Assembly (NCBI GenBank): GCA_965178125.1 | Contig: OZ237757.1 | Span: forward strand, 744,001 to 808,000 | DNA: 64,000 bases | Source: Bilabrum cf. latius | Lineage: Eukaryota; Bigyra: Bicosoecida; Bigyra; Bicosoecida | Reading direction: 5' to 3' | Shown here: piece by piece, positions 47,801 to 59,000 of the stretch | How positions within the stretch are numbered: position 1 is the stretch's first letter | How the letters are laid out: each line of letters begins with the position of its first letter | The notes under the pieces: generated by a model | The model's input: only the letters and a program-made list of their open reading frames with translations | Told to the model about the DNA's origin: nothing | Databases searched by the model: none | Program-made: the position numbers and the translations under genes

Positions 47801-49034
47801 GAAGGCAGGGCGGCAGCTACAGCATCTCATGGCTTCCAACATTCAAGCTAAGGTGCAGATTGGGCGCACCTCCGAAGCCGAGACGATGATCAGGAGTAAG
47901 AGGCATGAGTTGGAGACGCTTAGCTAGCGAATAGTGGGCAGCTCTGCACATGACATGGAGGTATATCATCAACTTCAATAGAGGGTCAGGCAGCGCGAAG
48001 AGCAGGAAGATGCGGCACAGCGGTGGGAGGTAAGGCACGCGACCGTAAAGCAGGCAGATCTTCCAACGCCGTTCCCGTTCCAGCTTATTCGCAAGGCCAA
48101 GGGCGGTGAGAAAGGTGTCAGCCTGTAGTCGAATGTGCTGACTCTCTGCGCTGTGCACCAGCAGGATAGACGCGACTTGATCACGTGCTTGCGTGCGAGG
48201 TTGCAGAGTACTGAGTATCTCGAGAAGCTGAGAAACAAGTATTTGTCGCCTTCCGTGGATGAGACCACCCGGATGATGCTGGCAAAGAATCTCAAGTATC
48301 TCCTAGCGAGGAGAGCACACCACTCAGCTGCGACGATTGGCAGTGCTGGTGATAGGATAGGGGAGTCGGTAGCACGTGCTAGAGACAGGGGCGCGCCTTC
48401 TATTGGTGGTCCAGCCTCAGGAGCTGGTAGCGCAGCCTCCGGTGAAGACCCCAAGGCTGCCGCGTGGCTGTCAGGCCGTGTACGGTGGTTCCAAAGAAAG
48501 AGCAGCAGGCCCACTCGGGCGACAAAGCTCGCTGCTCGGTGCAAGCTGAAGCCCACTTACTGTGGGCCAAGGAAGAGGCCGAAGTCCGGCAACCTCGCGC
48601 CTGTGCTGACCGCTGCTGCCGGAGGCAAGGCACCGACATCAGGCATGCTGGATGGGCAAGATGAGGCTGAGCAGAAGCCCGCTTACTGTGGGCCAAGGAA
48701 GAGGCCGAAGTCCGGTAACCTCGCGCCTGTGCTGACCGCTGCTGCCGGAGGCAAGGCACCGACATCAGGCATGCTGGATGGGCAAGATGAGGCTGAGCAG
48801 AAGCCCGCTTACTGTGGGCCAAGGAAGAGGCCGAAGTCCGGTAACCTCGCGCCTGTGCTGACCGCTGCTGCAGGCGTACTGAGTGGGCAAGATGAGACCG
48901 GCCGAGCAGTAGGCAGCTCGAAAGTAGGTGCAAGAATGGCCATCGAATCTGCGAGTATCTCGTCTAAGCCGCGAGGCAAGAGTCGGGATCTAGGTATAGG
49001 GAGCGTGGCCGACGCATGTCAGGAATGGCAGTAA
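41809..49034 (+). CDS. DENN-domain protein with PH-like domain (2,366 aa)
   Basis: Exon 1 at 41809-41884 (MNLKQAGVEFGALYGIKK), a 125-nt intron (GTAAGC ... TTCTCGCAG), then exon 2 at 42010-49034 ending in TAA. Eighteen TAGs lie in frame (42372, 42534, 43122, 44076, 44505, 44640, 44664, 44694, 44946, 46530, 46869, 46938, 46968, 47040, 47478, 47925, 47979, 48126) and no TAA or TGA. The uDENN part shows FPFPSGAHIS and DGAPLFGLCVTEW. The cDENN part shows LSRLSPRNILRLLHAIL, LMVGRDLTVF and PLEWTGPFVPTLPP, then VVDLDHDWVS. Next come a 1.2-kb Ala-rich repeat and a PH-like domain (SFNKYYVRLIGNMLVWYRDP ... PFPFQLIRK ... VLTLCAVHQQ). Basic repeats (KPAYCGPRKRPKSGNLAP) close the protein. DENN proteins are exchange factors for Rab GTPases, so a role in membrane traffic is likely. 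Exon 1 is a prediction. Confidence 0.8.
45245..46440. repeat. Multi-frame-open coding repeat in the DENN gene
   Basis: Imperfect units built from GCTGCTGGGACC, GACGCTGGGACCAAT and GCTGAGTCC are repeated for about 1.2 kb. In the gene frame they encode Ala/Thr/Ser/Asp-rich units such as GTDAGTNAESDA and PAAESAIV. At least one other plus frame and several minus frames are also free of stops across the same span. Higher-order blocks are duplicated (compare 45590-45720 with 45930-46060). Confidence 0.9.
48550..48870 (+). repeat. 117-bp tandem repeat near the DENN C-terminus
   Basis: Three units, almost identical at base level, encode a 39-residue basic segment beginning KPxYCGPRKRPKSGNLAP and ending SGMLDGQDEAEQ. 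The third unit diverges at its end. Confidence 0.85.
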
Positions 49035-49142
49035 TCCGGTGGACGGAGACAGGCACGTCAATTCGTCCCAAGTCGCAGTGAAATAGCATTATGCGCTACA
49101 GATCCGTTTGATTTGCTGTAAGTCGGTGCCAGGGAATGATCT

Positions 49143-49409
49143 ATGGAACGAGGGGGAGGCCCTAGTGCATCCGGGCAGGCAGGGCATGCAGTTTATCTCT
49201 GCTGGTCGGGGTGGGGCAGCCTGCCAGTCTGGGTCTCAGCGGTGGCAACTCGGAAGGAGGTGTACGGGCGCCTGTGCCTTGTGGAATTCGATCGAGACTT
49301 GGTCCTTGCTAGGGGAGGGCCCGCCACCTTTGGGTCCCTGTGGGTGGGTCCCGCGTGCCTGAGGGCTGGTGGTGCTGGTGCTGCTGTGAAGAAGTGGCGT
49401 GGCGATTGA
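49143..49409 (+). pseudogene. Duplicated C-terminal module of the metacaspase
   Basis: The frame encodes the Trp-rich terminal module (CWSGWGSLPVWV ... EVYGRLCLVEFDRDLVL ... WVGPACLRAGG) and ends with the same KKxRGD and TGA as the metacaspase at 41113. The sequence after the stop also starts the same way (GATTGAGATCGTTC). There is no upstream protease domain, so it is a fragment, just after the DENN gene stop. Confidence 0.8.
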
Positions 49410-49566
49410 GATCGTTCACTCCATCATGCTTATTTGATTGATTGGTTGTAGTTTATGCAAGAAATAACATTCACTGGCATACAATTCCATCCCTCTTAGG
49501 CCAGCCCCGCCGTACACCCCCTCACCCCTGCCCCATTCACAGGAGCAGGAGCAGCTTGGGCCAAAA

Positions 49567-50374
49567 TCAGTGCTTCTTGGGCCTAAAGATGAAATACAGG
49601 ACCACAGCAATGAGGATGACGGCGAGCACGATGAAGCCCACCATGATGGCCCTGTACCTGCACTCGCGGGAATTCATCCCGCGCAGGATGCGGTTGGCGA
49701 GCAGCGCCTGCGTGTTCACCTCACCGACCTTATCCCTGCTCGCTTCGAGCGTTTCACGGTTGCGAGCGAGCTCCTCCGAGGTTGCCATCGCTACCTGCTC
49801 GGTTTCTGCGAGGACGCCGCGGGACTGCTCCAGCATCATCGTGCTGTTTCCCATCCGGCGAGTGGCGTCCTGCATTCGACCGCGAGCCTCCATGCTCTGG
49901 TCTGAATAATCAGTCGGTGCAGCTGCGCCATCGAACAATTCCTTCCTGTTGGATGCACCTTGCGCGCGACGGAAATCTTGCTGGATAGACTGCAACGATT
50001 CGTCAAGGGTCCGGATTTTGTTTCCGAGAGCTCGCCTAGTCGGCTTTGAGACACTTCTTGCCTGCATTTATAGATAGGTTACACTTTTTGCAACATGATT
50101 TGGGAAACGAGCAGCCGTATTGTGCGGCAACGGCGGTGTGGTTGGGCGCCAAGTGCAACCCTTCGTCATCGACAGGGTAACTCACCTCAGCGCGCATATC
50201 ATCCAACAGCTGCTTTGCTTTTAACAATTCTTTCTCGATCTATGAAATTTCGTCCGGAGAGGCGCCCTGGTAGCTCGTTCCACTACCAAGAGCCGCTACT
50301 CTGGACTGCAGCGGCTGCACGCATCGCTGAAAATCTGCCTCTAGTTCTGAGTACGCCGACGTTTCCGTAGCCAT
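49567..50374 (-). CDS. VTI1: Qb-SNARE of the VTI1 family
   Basis: Exon 1 at 50374-50186, a 124-nt intron (GTGAGT ... AATGCAG) and exon 2 at 50061-49567. It has 227 residues and ends in TGA, the usual length for VTI1. The N-terminal three-helix domain begins MATETSAYSELEADF. The SNARE helix has the family pattern LEQSRGVLAETEQVAMATSE and ends near LANRILRGM, followed by one membrane anchor and a basic end RPKKH. VTI1 acts in Golgi, endosome and vacuole fusion. A TAG is codon 45 (50242), inside helix 2 (DEIS-TAG-IEKELL), at a surface position that is polar in plant, animal and yeast VTI1. This is a conserved single-domain gene that only makes sense if TAG is translated. Confidence 0.9.
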
Positions 50375-50690
50375 TTGAGATATTTTCAAAGTGTGCTCGA
50401 TATACGACCAGCAGCGATATACTTATATTTAGCCGTGCGCCTGCAAGCGGAGCTTGTTTGTGCGTGCCGCAACAGCGGGTGGCGGCGCCGCGCATTCTCT
50501 CGCGCCTTGCCGGGACGTTTCCCTGATAGCTTCATACCATGGCGATTTTCGCACGGCAGCAACGATTCACAACTACCAGTAATCTGCCTGTTCAATCAAT
50601 GCAAATACCCCCGCAGTCCCACGTTCCCCAGTCGTCCTCCAACCAAGCTCCGGCCAAGCAAGCCAACCAACCCTCCCCTCCCCCACCTCA

Positions 50691-51904
50691 TCACAGCCTC
50701 GCCCCCACGACCTTGCACACGGCCAGGTCCTCCCTCACCTTCCTCAGCCTGACACCCTCGGGCAGGGCCAGCTCACCCGCGTACACCTTATCCCCGATCC
50801 GCTTGCCCCGCAGGTCAACCAGCAGGCAGTGGGGCACCCTCTCCCCCGAGGCGTACACCGGCAGCCTCCAGACAAGATCGAGGACCCAACCCCCTGCCTT
50901 GATTCCGTCGCATTTGCCCGCGTTGATGGGTTCCATGGGCAGCCGAAGCTTGCTGCCGGGCTGGGCGCCCGCCACATACCTAACGAATGAGACGTTGAGC
51001 GTCTTGCCGGTGACTGGGTCCGTGTCCACGTGCCGGGGAACAACCCTCTGCATGCGGCCCCCGGGCCCCTCCCCCAGGTCCAGGTCGAACAGGGTGCACT
51101 CGAAGGACATCTTTCGCCTGCGCATCTCCCTGTCCACGTCCTGGGTGCGGATCCAGAAGGCGACCGTGGGCTCGTTGCCGCTGGGGCCCTGCGGTGGATC
51201 AGAGGGTATTGGAAAATGAAAAAACTAGGATCAAGTAGGCAGTGTCCGCGAGGTGGACACGTTGGAACTGTGCTGGGGGCGATACAAGGGCGGCTACCTG
51301 AGTGGCAGCAGCACAATAGTGAATGAGCAACGCTGCACACAGGGACGCACGCAATGAATTGAGGGCCGGTTGCTCAGTACGCAACTAGACTCACCGGGCC
51401 GTATACAATCGCGGGTACAAGACCTGCCGACCTAGCTTTGTTGGAGGCGTACGTGCCCAAATCTGCCGCCGTTCGTCGGATGCCGTGCATGTGCCCAACT
51501 TCGAACGACTGGTGCAGCAGTCCTCTTCGCTGCACCGTTGACGCAGCCGGCCTAGAAATATTTCCTAGTCTGGACCGACAAACGCGAGATCCAAATGTTC
51601 CGGGTTTGGGCACCAAACCGCTTCCAGATGAGGCGCCCGCTCGAGAGTGCCCTGCGGCTGGTACAGTGCTAGCGTATCGCCTCTACGAGCCAGTGCCATG
51701 CACTCCATCTGCCCCAACTGATGCACACAACTGTTTTACAGCAGGTAGACTCGGCTATGTGCTCGCGGTGCCAACTGTCTGGGTTGCAATGCAGCCGCTT
51801 GCAGCTGCTGATGCTCGCCCGGTGCTCGAGCAACCAGTGCCGCTGCTTACAGCCTTCCAAGAACAAATACTAGCGCGAGTGAGCTTTGATACGGAACGTT
51901 TCAT
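50691..51904 (-). CDS. Mitochondrial-type ribosomal protein bL25 (TL5/CTC form)
   Basis: Exon 1 at 51904-51395 and exon 2 at 51188-50691, with a 206-nt intron (GTGAGT ... CACCGCAG). It has 335 residues and ends in TGA. TAGs lie at 51757 and 51685, both in the presequence region. The first 150 residues are Ser/Arg/Ala-rich and nearly free of acidic residues, starting MKRSVSKLTRASICSWKAV, which fits a mitochondrial targeting sequence. The mature part starts with the L25 motif SNKARSAGLVPAIVYGP, followed by the five-stranded domain, then the TL5-type C-terminal domain (DLRGKRIGDKVYAGE and LALPEGVRLRKV). In bacteria L25 binds 5S rRNA. The homologue is kept in plant mitochondria but not in animals. 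Without reading TAG the start and targeting sequence would be missed. Confidence 0.85.
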
Positions 51905-52224
51905 GTTGAGGCTGCGTCCAAACAGCGTAATGAGTCTGCTACCGGGAGAAAATGGGATTCAATGTAGCTTGTCGTGGCGAACCGGCTAAAATCAGACTTT
52001 CTATCAAATTAACGTTACTTGTCCGCAATCGATCATCGATAGAAAAAAATGGACAATGGACAACTTTTGCGGAGTCTGTGCACCCGCCACATGCCCACAA
52101 ACAGCTTTATCATGCGTACCAATGAGTACGCGCCCCAGCCTCCCACGCGCCATTACAGGCTACCATTTGTCGGCTCAACAAGAGGGCCGATGGAATGCTT
52201 CTTCGACCTGAAACGGAACCCCTC
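51905..52224. other. Intergenic, no gene seen
   Basis: This lies between the bL25m start and the end of the CHCHD2-like gene, both on the minus strand. I see no supported coding frame. It should hold the bL25m promoter. Confidence 0.5.
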
Positions 52225-52971
52225 TCACATGGTCTCGCCCCTAGCGCAGGAGGAAAGCATGTCGGCGTACGGCTGGCACATCGCAATCTGGCCCGGATTG
52301 TCCGCCATGCACTGGTTGAAATCCGCCTGGTACTTGGTGCAGTCCGCCTGGGGAGCAGAGGAGCCCGCCGCCGCGCCTGCGCCAGCCGCGGCACCGGCAG
52401 CCGCGGGTGCGGCACCGGCGGAGTCACCGGAGCCCTCATGCTTCACGGTCATTTCACGAGGTCCCATGAGGCTATCCACGGCGCGGTGTGCGACGCCGCT
52501 CCCGGCGCCGAACGCTGCTCCCTGAATCATAGTGCTGGCGATGCCGCCGAAAATGCCGCCGCCGCCGGTCGAGCCAGTTGCGCCCGACGTAGCCGGAGTG
52601 GCTGCTGCGGGGCGACGAGCGGGGGCGGGGGCGGCGCGCCGGGCGGGCGCTGCCTTCTTGGAGCCACCGAAGAGGCCGCCAAACATGCCGCCTCCTCCGG
52701 ACCGGCCAGAAGAGCGCGAACCACCGAGTCTAGAACCACCTCCACGTCTGCGATGTACGAATAGATAGGTTGGAACGGTTTTGGCGCCTTATACTTTTCA
52801 ACGAAAGCGCTAAGGAGGCTGCTGCTCGTTTCGAATGCGCAAGAAACACTTGGCATCCTGCAACGCCCGATACACACTCAACACGGAGGAATTTTGCGCT
52901 GCTAATTTGCGCACACAAAAATGAATACATAAAAAACCATATTGTTCTGGTTGTTTGTCTTACCTTGGCAT
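52225..52971 (-). CDS. CHCHD2/CHCHD10 (Mix17)-family twin-CX9C protein
   Basis: Exon 1 codes only ATGCCAAG (52971-52964, donor GTAAGA). After a 216-nt intron, exon 2 runs 52747-52225 and ends in TGA, giving 176 residues. The junction restores MPRRGGGSRLGG, the basic start typical of CHCHD2/10. A hydrophobic Gly/Ala helix follows (GGIASTMIQGAAFGAGSG), then an Ala-rich linker and the CHCH domain with two exact CX9C motifs (C-TKYQADFNQ-C and C-QPYADMLSS-C). The family is imported into the mitochondrial intermembrane space by MIA40-type oxidation and acts in cristae and respiratory-chain maintenance. The eight-base coding exon would be missed by most gene finders. Confidence 0.88.
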
Positions 52972-53209
52972 AGTAATCTGTGTTTTTGTCGCTTAGAAAG
53001 TGGGCCAGCGAAGTGAGGCCATCATTCTGCGGAACTGGCGCCGCGCATGTACGGAGCAACAATCGACCGAGGGGCGCGTTTCCCCGCAGTAGTCTCAGGC
53101 TCAATACAAGCTTTTGATAGCTACTTCTGAGACATGATTGGATCGATGAGCATTTGTTCCGTGCATTCATTCGCTGAAAGTGCATCAAGTACGTCGCACA
53201 GAGTCTCAA

Positions 53210-55897
53210 TCAGTCACCTTTGGCACCCTTGGCCTGCGAGAGCCCCTGGGCGTTCGACGGCCGGGGCCCCGGAAACGGCCGCGCACCGAACGTTCCATTA
53301 GAGACCATCGGCGGACGACCCCCAAGAACTGCGCCCGCTCTCCTTGGGCTTAGAGAGGACCCGACCCCCCCTGTTCCAGCCGCAAACCCTCTAGGCCGCC
53401 CCCCCCCAAAGCCCAAGCCCGGGCCAGGGCCAGCTCGAGGCACCGGCCTCCCAAAGCTGCCCGCGCTCGAGGCGGACCGGGCCGTTGCGGAACCGGCGCC
53501 GCGCGAGAATCCACCCGTGGACCCGAAGGACCCGAAGCCCGGCCTGGCCTGCAAGGGGTGCAGCCCGCCCGCACCACCCGACGCCGACCCCACTGAGCCC
53601 CGGGGGGTCGTCCCCGAAACCCCCGGGGGTCCCATCCGGGGCGCCGGCAGCTGTATCGGACGGGCGAGCGGTGAAGACACGGCCCCTTGCGGAACCGAAC
53701 CCATTTGCGTGGCGCCGAACCCTGAGGACACGGCGAGGGGCCGGGCCCCCGGGCTGCGACCGCCGGCCGCGGCCGCGGCGGCGGCGCCGCGCATCATGGA
53801 GGAGGTTCCGCTGCGCGACCGCCGCTCGGCCTCTCCCGCGGACCTCAATCGCGCCCTGGAGGCAGGGGCAGGGGCAGGGGCTGTTCCGCCCTTCCCGAAT
53901 CCGCCTGATGATTGCTGCTGCTGCTGCTGCTGCTGCTGATAATGGAAGTGCTGGCGGGTGCTTTCTTGACCGGTCTGGTGCGAGGTACCCCCGAATGTGG
54001 TCCCATAGGCACCCCCCACCAGGGCCGGGGAGGCAGGCATCGACACCGGACTCAGCGGAGGCATATGCGGAACCTATCCTGGCAATTGCGCGGCGCCGCC
54101 GCCGGCGTGTCCGTTGTTCTTCTTGTTCAGTACCAGAGCAGGCACCACCGGCCTGCCGGTCGCGGAATGAATCGGCTCCGAATCATTCGCTCCAGGCCTT
54201 GCACCTGCATCGGCACCACCAGATTCCGAATCCGCGGCCGTACCCTCTTCCCGCCCGTACTCCGAGGAGGCCGCATCCGGGCCCGCTTCAGCGGAACCAA
54301 ATTGCGCGGCGCCCCCGTCTCCTGCGGACCACGACTGGGCGCGCTCCAAGGGGAAGCGACGGCCAGCGAACCTTCGCTGCAAACCTGCCCCATCGCCCGC
54401 ACCCCCTTCTTCCCCGTCCCCACCGTCAACACCGTGCCCCGCACCACCGTGCGATGCACCTTCGCCGCCGTCGCCACCCGATGACCCGGTCACCACCCAG
54501 CCCCCTCCCATCCCCACCCTCCGATGCCCCCCCCTCCCCCCGCCCAGCCGAGCCCGAAGACCGCCACCCCCGGCCCCCAGAGACCTGGCGCTGATGCTCC
54601 CAGGCCCGCTGGCCCCCTGGCTGCTCCTCGCCCGGCGGAGCCGGGCCGCTCCGGCGAGGCGCCGTGCGCCGTGCGGAACCGGTGGCCCGCCACCGATACC
54701 CCCGTACTGCTGCTGCTGCTGCTGGTAATCGTCCGCCCACCCCGTAGCCGATGACTCGGAGCCGAAAGTGGGCGTGCCCAGGAAGGACGACCCGCCCCCG
54801 GGACCACCCCCCCACCCAGAGTCCTCTACCCCCCCCGCTGCAGACGTTCCGCTGGCTTCGGAGGCACCCGTGATCGAGCGCTCCCGGTGTGACGAGTAAC
54901 CGGTTGCAACCGATGGGTCGACCTGCTATCGGTAGGGCTCCGGCTGCGAGTCAACTGCACCTTCGTGCGATGCACCTTCGTCGCTTGCAGCCCCAGCAAC
55001 GACACCCGCGTCGCCTTTCTGCTCCTCCTGCTCAGACGCCTGCATGATGGACTTGGACACGATGGCCAGCGCGTCAGCTGCCAGGGGAGGCCACCATGAG
55101 AGGGGCAGGGCCCACAGCCCCAGCGCGTAGTAGGACACCCCGCGGACCAGTGTGACGAGTACCCACGCCGCTGGCATGCACTGTGGGGGTATGACCGCGC
55201 CCCCAGGGGTATTTCCCCTGGGGCCACCCCCCCTCCCGACCCCCCTGACCCCTCTACCCCCAGGGGCCGAAAGCACGGCCCCCTCCCTCAGGCCGGCCTG
55301 GGCGAGTGCAACGTCGTAGGCCTCGAAGGAAGCCACGCGGCCCCAGCAGCTCTCGCAGCTCGCGCGCATGCACCAGCCCAGGGAAACGAGCAGGCCGGGC
55401 AGCACCACGAGAAAATACACCCCTTGGTCCGCCAGCTGCACCCACGAGAGCTCCTTACCGACCGCGGAGCGAGCGCCTTCCAGCGTCATGGACCCGTACT
55501 CGTCCACGACGTCAAGGCCGTCAGAGATGGCCTTGTCCGTCCGCCGAGCGGCCTATGTGGCCTTGGTCGCCCTGACTTGGAACTGCTTAATCTCGGCCTC
55601 GAGTGCATCGCTGGCGTCCCGCACCAGACCTGTTAGTCTCTGCCGATTCTCGCGCACCTCACGGACGGCGCGGCTCCGAGCCGCCATGTCCGACATTTCT
55701 TGCTTTGCGCGCGCAGCAGCTGCTACATGCAGTCTCTTGAGGTCTTCCTCGGACAACGTTTCAGCCTCTGTATCTTGCCTGGCATCTTGATCGACGCTGT
55801 CGAGCGAAACGTGTTTCTTCCGTGTTTGCCCCATTGCTCCAGAGGCGACAAGCAGGATACAAGCAGTGAGAAGTGCAATTAGACGCGATTTGAACAT
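53210..55897 (-). CDS. Signal-peptide membrane protein with Gly/Ala/Gln-rich cytosolic or lumenal tail
   Basis: I do not recognise the family. One frame of 896 codons runs from ATG 55897 to TGA 53212-53210, with TAGs at 55555, 54928 and 54076. The start gives a signal peptide (FKSRLIALLTACILLVASGA). A charged coiled-coil region follows (LSEEDLKRLHVAAAARAKQE ... LVRDASDALEAEIKQF), then a membrane helix (VYFLVVLPGLLVSLGW), a Cys-containing loop, and a second hydrophobic region (AAWVLVTLVRG ... LWALPLSWWPP). The last 550 residues are disordered, with two poly-Gln tracts and many Phe-Gly/Gly-Ser motifs. It is divergent from the GCNA gene, with 172 bp between the two ATGs. Confidence 0.75.
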
Positions 55898-56069
55898 GTT
55901 GCGCACAGCGATTGAAGTTGACTGGTGCGCGAAGAATGTGCTGCGTGTTGGCACAATGGTGGTGTGGTTTTCTTGCCGATGTTGGGCTCGTCATCCCGGC
56001 CGGCGGTGGATTTGGTGACCGTTTGTTGGAATCATCTGGAAGAGGATTGCGAGTTGTACGTCCGCGAAA
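55898..56069. promoter_or_regulatory. Short divergent promoter region
   Basis: Only 172 bp separate the ATG of the minus-strand membrane-protein gene and the ATG of the GCNA gene. It presumably drives both. I see no TATA-like box that I would defend. Confidence 0.45.
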
Positions 56070-59000
56070 ATGGATCAACCTGTGGCATGCATTACAGGAC
56101 GGGTTCCAGAAAAACGCCGTCGACGGATGCCTTCAAGAAGTCCGGCATTGAACGAGGGAGACGGACAGTTGCACTTCACTGGCGAGGACGAAGAAGCCGT
56201 GAAGCCGTACAAACATACAGTTAAAGGGACGAATAGTGTACCAGCATTACCCAATTCAAGAAGCACGGGAACTTTCGACGCGCTGCTGTCGTTGATGCTG
56301 GCATCAAGGGCTGCGAGGCATTTTGGGCTGCAGAGGTCCGTGCCGGTGCCGTGGGACGGCCTAGCGCATGCAAGCACTGCATGCCACCAATAGGTAGGCG
56401 AAGCCATATCTAAACCCATTCCTGGTGGAGGGAAACGCCCGACGGTAGTGCAGCTGGATTTCGGTGAAACCCCACCACCGCGTGCTGCTGCTCCAAGGAG
56501 CGAGGGTGCTGGTGGCGGCGAGCACACGCAGCGGCTGAGCCCAAGGCAGCGACAGGACCTTCCATCGCAGGGCCAGGACGACGATTTCATGAGCTTTCAA
56601 GGATCTGACGATTCGGGCGACTCGTGCTCGGACTCTGGAGCGGAGCAGCAGCCGAGCAATGCCGCGGTGCTAGTGGAGAGTGCTCGCACTAGCCCTCGCC
56701 CTTCCTTCGAGGAGCCGACGTGGCAGCAGCAGCCGAGCAATGCCGCGGTGCTAGTGGAGAGTGCTCGCACTAGCCCTCGCCCTTCCTTCGAGGAGCCGAC
56801 GTGGCAGCAGCAGCCGAGCAATGCCGCGGTGCTAGTGGAGAGTGCTCGCACTAGCCCTCGCCCTTCCTTCGAGGAGCCGACGTGGCAGCAGCAGCCGAGC
56901 AATGCCGCGGTGCTAGTGGAGAGTGCTCGCACTAGCCCTCGCCCTTCCTTCGAGGAGCCGACGTGGCAGCAGCAGCCGAGCAATGCCGCGGTGCTAGTGG
57001 AAAGTGCTCGCACTAGCCCTCGCCCTTCCTTCGAGGAGCCGACGTGGCAGCAGCAGCGAAGCCCGGCCCAATCCGTCTTTGTGGACAGCCCCGCTCCTCC
57101 CTTGTAGGGAACAGACGATTCACCCCAGGGAACAATAGAGGCCCCGGTGTCTGGCAAGAGCAAGGTAGCAGGGGCAGGGGGGCGATCTGCGAGGTCGAAT
57201 GGAAGCTGCGTAAGCTGGGCTGCATCGGTAAGGATGGGCGCGTCGCCCAGCCCCCGCCATTCAGTCTCAAGCACAGTCGGCTCAGGCAGCAGGAAGAGCA
57301 AACACAAGAAAAAGAACTCGGAGAGAAAGAGAAGCAATGGAAGAGAGTCCTCGAGAAGGCCGTCTCCTGCGTGCGACTGCCTCAGCCCGGTGTCTGGGGA
57401 ACATGCGGTGGTTCCGCAGACCGCGCGGCGCCGCGCAGCCATCCTCTCGGACTCTGAATCCTCCTCCTCCTCATCATCTGAGTCTCCCTCACCCTTTCAG
57501 TCGTTGCCTGCATCAGCGTCCCAGCAGCGGCGGCAGAAGCTGCAACGCGGTAGATCTACCGCCGCGTCTGCTGGCTCCGGTTCCGATTCCGAGTCGGGAT
57601 CACGACACGGTGCAGCAGCACCAGCAGCAGCGCTACCCGCCGTAGGTCCTATGGCAGGGCTGCTGCCGAGTGGGCCCCTGGACCCCGTGGGTGCATCGCA
57701 CGACAGTGCCCAGAAAGGCAGCGACCGGACGTCCTCGGCAGCCGAGGCTGCTCCTGCCCCCCCGAATCACGAGGTAGAATCATCGGATGACGAGTGCAGC
57801 GACAGCGACGACGTTGACGTGGAGGAAGCAAAGAGGAAGATGCTGGGAAGAAGAGGCAGAATTGGGAATGGGATTGGACATGGGATTGGGAAGAAGCGCC
57901 GCGGCCGGGCCTCGAGGGAAGCAGCTGAGCCTGAGCCTGAGCCTGCCGCCAACGACGGGTCTCGGTCTGGGTCTGGCAGCGATGCATCCACCTCTGACTC
58001 CGATTCCTAGCCCGATTCGGGCTCGTAGGGAACAGACTCGGAGTCGGAATAGGACCGGGATAGAGGCAGGCGACGAGGAAGAGAAAGAGGCAGGGTCAGG
58101 GGCAGGGACAGCTGGCTGGCATCGTCCGACTCGGAATCATACTCTGGCTCGGACCCGAGCTAGGGTTCGGATTCCGAGTCGGACGATGCCAGCCAGCTGG
58201 ACGTGAGTGACGACGAGGATCAGGAAGTGGAAGATGAAGATCGGGAGGAGGAGGAGGAGGAAGGTGGGAGGGGAAAGGGGTCGAATCGTCGACCCCATCG
58301 CGATGATGCACACGCAGACGAGGATGACTACGACCGGCCGGTGCCCACCAGCCGCTCAGCTCGAGAGGCCTTGTCCCTGGAATGGTACAGGAGGTGCAAC
58401 GCCTCCGTGTTCCAGGGTCTGCTGCCTCCGCCGGTCGCGGGCGGCGGCGGGGGTTCCGCAGGGAGTCGCGGCGCCGCGCAATCCGACGTCTTGGATGTGA
58501 GTTGGAACGCCCGCCTGCGCAAGACGGCCGGCCTCACGTACACCTGGGGACGCGCGGCGCCGCCCCTTGGTTCCGCAAAGAGTGGTTGCCCTCCGGCCCG
58601 CCGCCCGGGGGCCCGCGCCCGCATCGAGTTGTCCACCAAAGTGCTCACTACAATCGGGAGGCTCCGCCAGACGCTCCTGCACGAGATGTGCCACGCGGCC
58701 GCCTGGCTCATAGACGGCTCCAGGAAACCGCCGCACGGGGCCGTGTTCCGCAAGTGGGGCGCCGCGGCGGGGCGTGCGGAACCGGGGTACCCCGTGACCA
58801 CCACTCACACGTACGACATCTTCTACAAGTTCCGCTGGGAATGCGCGGCGTGCGGTCGGGAGATCGGCCGGCACTCGCGCAGCATCGACCCCGCGAGACA
58901 CCGGTGTGGGGCCTGCGGGGGCGACTTGCTGTACCTCGGGACGTTCCGCAAGGATCGCGCGGCGCCTGGTGCGCGGGGCGGGCGACCTTCGAAAGCTGCA

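Noticed and set aside
51438-51989. Plus-strand open frame of 183 codons
   Set aside because: It lies antisense to the bL25m first exon, has no ATG at a sensible place and no recognisable domain.
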